Shown here: piece by piece, positions 41,101 to 49,198 of the stretch
Numbering within the stretch: the first letter of the stretch is position 1
How the letters are laid out: each line of letters begins with the position of its first letter
Source: Saccharomyces paradoxus
Lineage: Eukaryota; Ascomycota; Saccharomycetes; Saccharomycetales; Saccharomycetaceae
DNA length: 64,000 nt
Assembly (NCBI RefSeq): GCF_002079055.1
Contig: NC_047492.1
Coordinates: forward strand, 232,035-296,034
Direction: 5' to 3'
Translations under genes and position numbers: made by a program
Notes under the pieces: generated by a model
Told to the model about the DNA's origin: nothing
The model's input: the letters and a program-made list of their open reading frames with translations, nothing else
The model's database searches: none

Positions 41101-43453
41101 ATTGTGTGACAATATTACTTATAGAACTGGGGGAAGCGTGCTTGGAGAATTGATTGGAAGAACAACTTAAGGAAGGGGTGGCAATATTAATATCTGAGTT
41201 ATCACTAAAACTTGAAATTTGAGTAATTGTACTTGTATGTTCGTCATCGGCACTATCTGTTAATAATGATGTTACTGTTGAAACATTTGGAGTGGCTCCG
41301 CCAGAAACTCGAGTAGTCATATCAGGAAAAGAGGTAGGGCTTAGAGCTTCCTTAGGTGCACTGTTTTCGGCTGCAGTACTAGAACTCAAAAGAGTTAAAG
41401 TCGGACTACCAGGTTGCGGAGCTACAGTAGTGGAACTACCAGAAGGGGTTTGGCTTTTAAATTGGCCGAGAGAGTTTCCTCCGAACGCCGTTTGAGAGCT
41501 TGAAAGAAGGTTAGTTACACTGAGAGATTGATTTAGAGAATGACTTTTAAATTCACCGCTGCCTGGAAAGCTTATAGTCGAGGAGCTCAAAAATGGAGGA
41601 GCAGTTGCGGTTTCACTGTTCAAGTAATCCGAAGATTGCTTATAAGTGCTTAAAGTAGCAAATTTGGTTGCTACTGAAGAATCAAAACTTGTACTTAATG
41701 CCTCCTTACTGGTAAATTGTGTATTATTCCCAGATAAAAGAGAAAATACATATCCTGAGGATTGAGCGACCACTTCGCCTGTTGACTGACTGGTAGTAGT
41801 GGTTAAAGGAATTACGGTAACCTCGTTCGAAAGCTGGTCTACGTAATTACTGAAATACTGGCTGCTACTGCTTATCGGTTGAGTGGTTGTTTCGGTAAAT
41901 CGGCTAATAGCATCGTTTGAGGAAAGACTGTTGCTTGTAGATAAAACGCCTGAAGTATATTGGGCAAATGTAGTATCAGACGAAATCAAAGTAGAATAAC
42001 TCGAAACCTTTGTAGTGAAATTGGAAAGTACATTCACGGATTGGCTCCCATCCAGTGAAGATTGGTAGCTTGTTGTATCCAATCCAGAAGTAACATAACT
42101 AGAAGGTTGAGATGACGAGTCAAGAAATGTGTAGCCAGTAGGTTTAGTCACAGTTTGGCCATCAATACCGCTAGAGGCACTGGCAATATAATCAGATGGT
42201 TGCGAGGAATAGTCACTAGAGCTAAAACTGAAAAAAACAGTTGCGGTCTCACTAGCCGTCCTCGAAGGAAAATTGGAAGAGACATCTACATGTTGATTAT
42301 CCGCAGTCGAGGAAGAAATAGAAGTGGTTATGATAGTTTTGCTTAAACTACCCACAACACTACTTGAAATACGGCTCGAGGTTACAGTGGGGCGGCCGTT
42401 AGGCAGGCTCTCAGCATCACGGAATGGAAGTGTCTTGAAGCTGTTGAAATCTGGTATGCTTTGAGGGGGAAGGCAACCTGGGTATGCAGATAGCGTAGGC
42501 TTAACTTTTGTAGTACGTAATACTCCGGCATTAATTGGCCTACCTTCCTGCCACAGTTGAGTAGTCACCGGGGTATTAGTCATGGAAAACTGATCCCCTG
42601 TATATCCAGGCCCAACGTCTAGAATATATTTCCGGCCAATGGTTGTCACAGTTAATATTCCGTTTTCAAATGACTTGATTTTTGGATTATTATCGTGGAA
42701 CCAAATTGACGTCTTGCTATTAAAATTTCTGATTTTTAACGATGTAACTGGAGGGTGACGACTAGGAGGGTCTGTGAAACCTCCTAGTACTATGGCGTTG
42801 GGTTCTGATGACAGAACAATAGTCTGGTCCTCCACTGAAATATTATCCAAATCCTCTATATAAAAAATACAATAACTTCCGACCCAAAGACACCCGTTAC
42901 CCATCATGCTAGACTGTGGAATAAGGTAGATATGGTTAAATTGATCAGATTGAGCAGCGATGGTACCGGTATTTATTATAGTACCATCTTCTTTACCAAA
43001 CTGCAGATAACCTGTGTCCACAAATTGTAGGAATCCGGAATTACTGAAATATGAAAATGTCAAACTCTGGGAATTACTAGAGGCAAAAGGTGTACCTCTC
43101 ATACTCATATTTCCCATGTTTTCAAACGACTCACCCTCCCATATATAAGAATTCGAAACGGTGTCCCTCTTCAAATCTATAACAGTATTAAAATAATTCT
43201 CAAAGCTTCCTACTAAACGATTGTTTTTTCTAATAGAAGAATCATCCGTACTCACATAGAGACCACCGTGTACTTTCACATCCGAATAAAAGTTGTGGAA
43301 GCTACCTCCTACGAGACCTAAATAAACACCTTTTTCAATGGTGAGCTTTTCATGGTAGTTCGTCGAGACGGTAATTGTTTTACTCTTTTCTATGACGTCT
43401 AGAGCCAAAGCAATGCTCGCTAAAACTAGCGTTATAAAAATCAAACTTCTCAT
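38141..43453 (-). CDS. Large GPI-anchored cell-wall mannoprotein (Hyphal_reg_CWP/HPF1-like adhesin)
   Basis: Encodes 1770 residues with the full architecture of a fungal wall adhesin. A signal peptide (1-17, SLIFITLVLASIALA) precedes a Cys-poor N-domain (about 18-335). Its pattern of beta-strand turns (GVYLGLVGGSFHNFYSDVKV, FENYFN, WEGESFENMGN) resembles the Hyphal_reg_CWP domain of Candida Hyr1/Iff and yeast Hpf1. A Ser/Thr-rich stalk of about 1300 residues follows, with eleven 26-residue tandem repeats at about 865-1140. Near 1465 a decayed flocculin-type unit EWTGTFISTYSTQVST is followed by IEIIYYVETP. A TTWCP motif is near 1575, and the C-terminus is a GPI signal ending in a hydrophobic stretch (WSVFVSTVLLAFY). 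No stop or frameshift. I know no intact S288C counterpart at this locus. Confidence 0.85.
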   Translation of the reverse strand: MRSLIFITLVLASIALALDVIEKSKTITVSTNYHEKLTIEKGVYLGLVGGSFHNFYSDVKVHGGLYVSTDDSSIRKNNRLVGSFENYFNTVIDLKRDTVSNSYIWEGESFENMGNMSMRGTPFASSNSQSLTFSYFSNSGFLQFVDTGYLQFGKEDGTIINTGTIAAQSDQFNHIYLIPQSSMMGNGCLWVGSYCIFYIEDLDNISVEDQTIVLSSEPNAIVLGGFTDPPSRHPPVTSLKIRNFNSKTSIWFHDNNPKIKSFENGILTVTTIGRKYILDVGPGYTGDQFSMTNTPVTTQLWQEGRPINAGVLRTTKVKPTLSAYPGCLPPQSIPDFNSFKTLPFRDAESLPNGRPTVTSSRISSSVVGSLSKTIITTSISSSTADNQHVDVSSNFPSRTASETATVFFSFSSSDYSSQPSDYIASASSGIDGQTVTKPTGYTFLDSSSQPSSYVTSGLDTTSYQSSLDGSQSVNVLSNFTTKVSSYSTLISSDTTFAQYTSGVLSTSNSLSSNDAISRFTETTTQPISSSSQYFSNYVDQLSNEVTVIPLTTTTSQSTGEVVAQSSGYVFSLLSGNNTQFTSKEALSTSFDSSVATKFATLSTYKQSSDYLNSETATAPPFLSSSTISFPGSGEFKSHSLNQSLSVTNLLSSSQTAFGGNSLGQFKSQTPSGSSTTVAPQPGSPTLTLLSSSTAAENSAPKEALSPTSFPDMTTRVSGGATPNVSTVTSLLTDSADDEHTSTITQISSFSDNSDINIATPSLSCSSNQFSKHASPSSISNIVTQWESTPDSPSLCTITSACSSAVITVHYSNLTQYAASTLAAEYFTRSSPTSFESGNSRSTLDSVKTGLMSFSNQPSSNPSITTSSQVSTGPTTSVSASSQSSSGSLIASSSEISTSTTPLTSSTSQPLSDSSITSSSQVSTGITTSVSASSQSSSGSLIASSSEISTSTTPLTSSTSQPLSDSSITSSSQVSTGITTSVSASSQSSSGSLIASSSQVSTGITTSVSASSQSSSGSLIASSSEISTSTTPLTSSTSQPLSDSSITSSSQVSTGITTSVGASSQSLSGSLIASSSQVSTGITTSVSASSQSSSGSLIASSSEISTSTTPLTSTSSQSSSDSSIIFPSQVSTGTTTSVSASSKFSHTLTTGSPTDIVSKSSDISSPSSSNTVTTVSHSNNTQHASSTLAAEYFIRGSSSFLESDSSMFALQSTYTSLLSVSNQPSGDSRIPSSSQISTDITTLTSSISEISHTVATESLTNSASQPSSRTAIEVFIRSGRESSSAVAPRTSNIISGPSSSTYSLSSRDNILYSSTILVPFASSDLLESLKKNSSGSVASSGQSSALSVHSTLTDPTLVNPPMQSSRILTTKSASHIVSYSLTLSTFDSLNKGNTVIPTHPTVEKLASSTVSTSRHGSTSVSHISDSQYLNKANYTTAQQVVQSSSLSSFEPNISNSFSTLTTFTTIYKEWTGTFISTYSTQVSTLNVNKARMVERAVGDSGSRVTIEIIYYVETPKANEALLTINANNGAASSQTIGNIATVTSCSSYVYTGVVSPAVISTVTTKIGDAITELTTWCPFSMPDSADKTIETFVTSSLLNVHTDLASTTTKHTSVPTANSNTVTKDMTLRPSFGTELVFGTTRGTDIAVTLESIKTAIPQNTTPGTKTHESSPSPASKATTPTTYGSAAVIIPEFSVSSTNVPSSESSLVTVQSGLTTSFMNSPRSWSYSSSVIASNSTSFQLSRYAGTANNLVSNGLWSVFVSTVLLAFYR
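40030..40860 (-). repeat. 78-bp tandem repeats in the cell-wall mannoprotein gene
   Basis: About eleven 78-bp units in frame. There are two types: A (SSQVSTGITTSVSASSQSSS...) and B (SSEISTSTTPLTSSTSQPL...), arranged A B A B A A B A A B A from the protein N-terminus. Copies of a type are almost identical at the DNA level, which points to recent unequal exchange or conversion. Expect copy-number differences between strains and possible assembly errors. Confidence 0.9.
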
Positions 43454-46400
43454 TGAAAATCGGATTATTTTTGGCTGTTCATTTAAAGATTGAAACAGAC
43501 ACTAGAGGCTAAAACTTCGATGGAAAGTATCTAAAAGATGACATTTCGATCTAACTGGTATTATATATACTTATAGCAAAGTAATGTCACCATTCATTAC
43601 TTTTCTTCCTTAATTCTATACGTATTCTTCTTAGCATTTAATTTTTTTTTCTCGAAAAGATCTGCACGAAGTTTTTATAGGGTGTTAACGTAATGGAAAG
43701 TATTTTTTGTGCACATGTAGGTAAAAGCACAAGAGCTTCAATGGCTCGATTAAGCTTTTCATTTTCGAAATTAATGATAGATTTTTAACCGACTCATAAC
43801 TGCTTTAAATTACCAAGCCTAGATCGAAACTTCGAAAGACGGGAAAGCTGCAGGAGGCACTATTGATCGCTGTTAAGAAAGTAACTGAGAAACATGTAAG
43901 GGAAAGAATAAACTCGACTATGGCGTAACCGATAGGAAGTTTAGCAACATTCGAACCTTAAAAGGACGCCCTAAACCGCAAAAAGTGTACTTTCGGATCT
44001 GAGTAAAGTCACTTCTACCGAATGCTGCTTACATCAGAGCGTATTTTCAAAAGGAAAAAAAATAAACTTTTATAAAATCTTCAATTCCTACACGTTTAAA
44101 TCGAAGAAAAATTATGGATTTTGTTGCCGTACACGTCAAATTACACAAAAGGTAATATTTCTTAATACGGACAAAACATATGGAGCGTTAGTTTACTCAC
44201 AGAAGATATCGTAGCTTTCACTTTATTAATATGCCGGGAATAGAAAAAGAAACGACAAAGGAATACCAACTCTAATAAGTATTAAGGTTTTTTGACGGTG
44301 CACCGCTAAGGCGCATGTGAAGCGATCGAAGAAAAAAGAAAGACAAAAACAGTGAAGCTAAAATTCAGCTACATCGTGAGGGGAAATAGATCGGAAACCC
44401 TAAAGAAAATATTATAATGAGGACAGACAAACAACTGGAGAAAAGGTATGCGCAATCACGCCGGAAAGTCTTCTTGAAGATTTTATTTAGACTCAATTAC
44501 GAATCTTGGTAATAATGTCATTTCCGATAGATTTGGAAAAAGAAAAGAGGAAATGACTATTAAGTCAGAATTTCTTGACGGCAATTTCGCGGCCGAGATG
44601 GGAGGGGGGATGGTGGAATACTTGACCAATTGAAATTTCAGCCTCAACAATTCTATTTCTTTTAACATTTGTTTATCAAGTTGACCAAAGGATCCGGAGG
44701 AGAAGAAGAAAACGAATTACATACAATGATTACTTTCAAACACCTCGTGCTTGCAAAGAAAGAATGATACTGCCTGACTACGCCTTTTTTGTACTTTTTT
44801 TATCAGATCCAGGCTCTCCAATTGCATGTTATCTTTATGTAAAATGTTCTAACTTAAAAACTCAATATATTCAGACTTGTATGGTGCTTTGCATCGCTAT
44901 TTAGATGTTTACTAATCCTTCCGTCATACTCAGTATAAATACTTTTCAAATTTGCCAACACAATCACATCTTCTTATTCTAATACTTGCTTCGGTTGTAT
45001 TACTGAAAAACACACACTTTACTGCAGCTAAATGTATTTCGTGTGTACTATAGCAAATAATGCCATTATAAAGTCCATGAAGCATATATATATATAATAT
45101 ATTATAGTCATTTCAGGCAAACAATCATAAATATGGCCAATACAGCAATATTTTAGACTCGGCAATTAGTTAAGATGACACATAGAAACCTAACTTAATT
45201 TTTGTTCTGGCCTGTTAGTATATATCACAAGATGAGTTTCTTGACACCTAGGCTTCTTTGTCGCTGGTGACCCGTTTGGAACTCAGTATGTAATATGCGT
45301 AATATTTATGAATCCTGCTAGCTTCTTATTTCTGTCGTGAGATTCTTGGTCCTTTTCCGAAAAAGTATAATATACAATGAAAGATAAAAGTTTTGGAAAA
45401 GAGAAAGAGATAAAGACAACAGATTTAATGAAAAGAAAAGAGTGAAGAATAAATAGACAATTATCGGAAATTTCGGTTAACCTCGTAGAGCTTCAAATTT
45501 CTCGAAAGAATCTTCCTAAAATATGAGCAGCCGAGTGAGAAACGAAGAACTCACACTGCACTAACTTGTTTAAAGTGAAGTGATTTCATCACACTTGAAG
45601 ATTGCTGTGATTTTATAGTAGCTTGGAGTATCAATTTTGAGGAATTTTTGCTGGCCTTATTTTGATGATTTTTATACTTTTAACTAGGCATGTAACCAAT
45701 ATGCTAACTATGTGCCACCCGCTACGTCGAATTATACAAACATCTGTTAGCGGAAGTACGATAAAGCCAAAATTTTGGTGTTATATACTTTCATTCGACA
45801 TTGTCCTCCCAATTTTACTGCTGCATTGCCATGTTATGAAGGAGAATTGAACCGAAAGTCACGGCGCTGATTATAAGATTTCTTCAGACTTTAGGTACTG
45901 TACATAAATGGGCAGAAGCTTATATATGGCTAAAGAAATCCAATGACTAGTTTTGATGCTGATTCTAGAAGTTCTGTCCGATACTGAGTAGGGGCATCTG
46001 AGGAGCCTTAGAAAAGTGTCAGAATGCCGATTTAATCTGTGGTTTAACAATGTGCCTGCCACCACCTCAATCCAGAAGGCTCAAAAGGCCCAAAAGCCAA
46101 CAAAAGTGCTTTTCTAGGACTTAACCTTTTATGGCCGTGCGAACTTCATACGAAATAAGAACATGATCGTATGTATCACTTGACCTTTGAGGTATACACT
46201 CAACTAATACACATCGGCTCTTCCATGAATTTATTTCTATATGTATACAAGAATCAATACTGGCGACCCGTAACGACTTTGACAGGGCAATTGGCTTTTC
46301 ATAATCCCAATAGGATGTGCATAAAATTACATACGGTAGCAAGAATATTACCTGGGTGGGAAAGGAGGAAACTATCAAGTTATGTGCACCTCAATACCGG

Positions 46401-47995
46401 CCTCTACCTCTCCTTCATATTGCCACAATGATAAGAGTACTGAGCAATTTTAAATCACATAGCTATCGCTGTGGTCCCTCCGGTTGCGTTTGAACCGCTG
46501 GAGAGTGACAAATTGCCTTCATTGCTTGTTTCGATAAAATAACCTCAGATATATATATACATAACTGCAACATAGAGCTCTAGGCTACTCTGCAAAATCT
46601 TCGCAGACGTACACCGCCTTTGCCGTACGGTAGCCAACGATCCACGATCGATAATGATCACGTTATCGCTACCTTCTCAATGATAACTGCGGCAAATCCA
46701 CCAAGTTCATCTCGGCAGAAAAAGAAGAGGAAGCCTTCTTTTAAGGAACTACAGCATGCAAGAGAATATTTACAGGAAAGGGCGAACAAAAAGATGAAAA
46801 AAAGGCGCTAGTAATTTAATAGACCTTAAGGTATTCTCACCAGTTAGGTGCATTATTGATCATTCCACGAACAATCATTTTTAGAAGATAGGTTGCTGAG
46901 CTTGTGCTATATAGCAAGAAGACACGTAACGGCTGTTTCCATATGACGTGGGGTGTACGGTTGTATGCATGCCAGCTGAGCATGTCTTTTTTTACTATGT
47001 AAAAAACATGCTGCTAAGGGAACATGTGAGAAATACCTCTCTCTCTCGATCTGAGATAACGTGATCTTAGCACACTGCCATCGTCTCCCATGCCTTTGGA
47101 GAGGAGACAATGACGCTAGGCGGCGGCCAGCAGTATAAAATTTTCTTGTTCATAATCAGAAGCCAGAAGCTTTATCACCACGTTAGCAACTGGGACACTA
47201 TTGGTTAGCCGATACATGAAGAGTACCATTCGACGAATAGCGTGTACGTAGGCATTGTGTGTTCAAAAGTCGTTTTGCGGGAAAAGTTTCAGACTCTCCA
47301 TTAATTACTTACCGACGACTTACACCACCACGGGTTAAGATTCCACTTCCGAAAATATTGTGACTCAGCCGCTGGTATCTTAAATGTTGCGTGAGCTTGA
47401 TTACGATTATGGCATAACCTTTTTCTTCAGTTTGCAAGGACTGAAGGTCCTTTTATTCCAAAAGGCTCCTGACGAAACTAGAGAGTCTATTTAATTTGAA
47501 AATTTCAAAGTTTAGTACACAATGTGCATGCTCGAGGCGAAGCTAAGTTTTTCAAAAAAAAAAAAATGCCTGCGGTTAAGGTGACCATGTACCTGGAAGA
47601 AGGTATATATTTTAGAAAGTAAAAAAGCCGGTCGAGATCGGAAAGATAAGCATTTTTTTCAATTTCGTGGTATCGCACATTCATGCAGTCTTGATAAAAA
47701 TTGATAACGATTCCACTGTAGTACTTCGCCGTTTGTTTTGGGTATATTTTTTGAATGGTGTTTTTCGGCGTTCAAATTCCGTATAATCGACTCAATTGTA
47801 AGGCGCCGTAACATTCACGCAATGGTGAAAGTGCCAATTTGCTCATCAGCGCTAAATATTTCTTGACAAAAACATACAAGAAAAAGACATATAAAAAGAA
47901 GACTACTCAAATGAGGATACAACAATGAACGATTATTCAGCGTGTTTTGAAACTACAATTATAGGATTCCAGCAATAACCAAAATACTTGCCATA
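43454..47995. promoter_or_regulatory. 4.5-kb gene-poor region between the adhesin gene and IRC7
   Basis: Divergent upstream regions of the adhesin gene and IRC7. TTATATA at 43561-43567 is a TATA box about 110 bp upstream of the adhesin ATG, and TGAAACA at 43491-43497 fits the Ste12 site. Near IRC7 a GATAA cluster lies at 47645-47707. The centre (44000-46400) is AT-rich with no convincing gene. Open frames at 46441-46545 and 46584-46811 (plus strand, no ATG at the start, the second ending in a Lys/Arg-rich tail) look coding-like but are not recognised and may be gene relics. Confidence 0.45.
47645..47707 (+). promoter_or_regulatory. GATAA cluster upstream of IRC7
   Basis: GATAAG at 47645 and GATAA at 47693 and 47703, about 290-350 bp upstream of the IRC7 ATG, fit Gln3/Gat1 sites. 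IRC7 is known to be under nitrogen catabolite repression in S. cerevisiae, so the cluster makes sense, although GATAA is short and frequent. Confidence 0.5.
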
Positions 47996-49198
47996 ATGGT
48001 TGATCTTACGGAGTTATCGAAATTTGGTATTACTACGCAATTGAGTGTTATTGGACGCAACCCAGATGAGCAAAGTGGCTTTGTTAATCCACCTCTGTAT
48101 AGAGGCTCGACGATCATTCATAAAAAACTTTGTGATTTGGAGCAAAGAAAAGGAAGATTTTACGGGACAGCAGGTTCTCCGACCATCGCAAATTTGGAAG
48201 ATGCCTGGACACATTTAACCGGTGGTGCTGGAACAGTGCTATCTCCTTCTGGACTTGGTTCTATCTCTTTGGCGTTATTGGCCCTTTCTAAAGCTGGTGA
48301 TCATATCCTGATGACTGACAGTGTCTACGTGCCTACACGTATGCTATGTGATGGTTTATTGGCCAAGTTTGGTGTTGAAACAGACTATTATGACCCATCA
48401 ATAGGGAAGGATATAGAAAAACTAGTTAAGCCAAACACTGCCGTCATTTTCCTCGAGAGCCCGGGTTCTGGGACCATGGAAATTCAGGATATTCCAGCTT
48501 TGGTTTCCGTTGCCAAAAAGCATGGAATAAAGACAATTCTAGACAACACATGGGCGACGCCACTTTTTTTTGACGCTCATTCGCATGGTATTGATATCTC
48601 GCTAGAAGCTGGGACAAAATATTTAGGCGGTCATTCAGATCTCCTTCTTGGTCTGACCTCCGCAAATGAAGAATGTTGGCCGCTATTGCGGTCAACTTAT
48701 GACGCAATGGCCATGTTGCCGGGTGCCGAAGATTGCCTGTTAGCATTGCGAGGAATGCGTACATTGCACTTACGGTTGAAAGAGGTAGAAAGAAAAGCGC
48801 TGGATTTGGCTGCTTGGCTCGGGAATCGAGATGAGGTCGAGAAAGTCCTTCACCCCGCATTTGAGGATTGTCCTGGACATGAGTACTGGGTTCGTGATTA
48901 CAAAGGTTCTTCAGGCTTATTTTCCATTGTTTTTAAAAATGGGTTCACAAGGGCCGGCCTGGAGAAAATGGTAGAAGAGATGAAAGTTTTCCAACTGGGA
49001 TTTTCATGGGGTGGTTACGATTCCTTAATTACTCCTGTAGATCCTTCTAAAATAAGAAAAGCCTCAGCATGGCCTTACAAGGGTTTCGCAGTAAGAATCC
49101 AAGTGGGTCTGGAAGAATTAGCAGATTTAAAAAGGGACCTTGAGTTGGGCTTTGAACGTCTAACAGAAGACATTTCTATGGATCCTTTACAAATCTGA
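47996..49198 (+). CDS. IRC7: Irc7, cysteine-S-conjugate beta-lyase (full-length form)
   Basis: PLP enzyme of the Cys/Met metabolism family that cleaves cysteine conjugates to pyruvate, ammonia and a thiol; in wine yeast it releases 4MMP and related volatile thiols. The 400 residues are the complete form. S288C and most wine strains carry a 38-bp deletion that cuts the protein to about 340 residues. The PLP-binding lysine is in SLEAGTKYLGGHSD (about 208). The aspartate of ILDNTWATPL (about 184) and the R/S-rich NPP.YRGST segment are present. The sequence is closer to bacterial MetC than to yeast Str3/Cys3, as noted in the literature for this gene. The C-terminal domain is uninterrupted. Confidence 0.95.
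   Translation: MVDLTELSKFGITTQLSVIGRNPDEQSGFVNPPLYRGSTIIHKKLCDLEQRKGRFYGTAGSPTIANLEDAWTHLTGGAGTVLSPSGLGSISLALLALSKAGDHILMTDSVYVPTRMLCDGLLAKFGVETDYYDPSIGKDIEKLVKPNTAVIFLESPGSGTMEIQDIPALVSVAKKHGIKTILDNTWATPLFFDAHSHGIDISLEAGTKYLGGHSDLLLGLTSANEECWPLLRSTYDAMAMLPGAEDCLLALRGMRTLHLRLKEVERKALDLAAWLGNRDEVEKVLHPAFEDCPGHEYWVRDYKGSSGLFSIVFKNGFTRAGLEKMVEEMKVFQLGFSWGGYDSLITPVDPSKIRKASAWPYKGFAVRIQVGLEELADLKRDLELGFERLTEDISMDPLQI

Noticed and set aside
46656-47066. 12-bp inverted repeat GATCACGTTATC / GATAACGTGATC about 400 bp apart
   Set aside because: One such 12-mer pair is expected by chance in a region of this size, and flanks do not match.
48444-48860. 138-codon minus-strand frame inside IRC7 (YFR056C-like)
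   Set aside because: Lies wholly within the conserved IRC7 coding sequence on the other strand and has no domain; regarded as a shadow.
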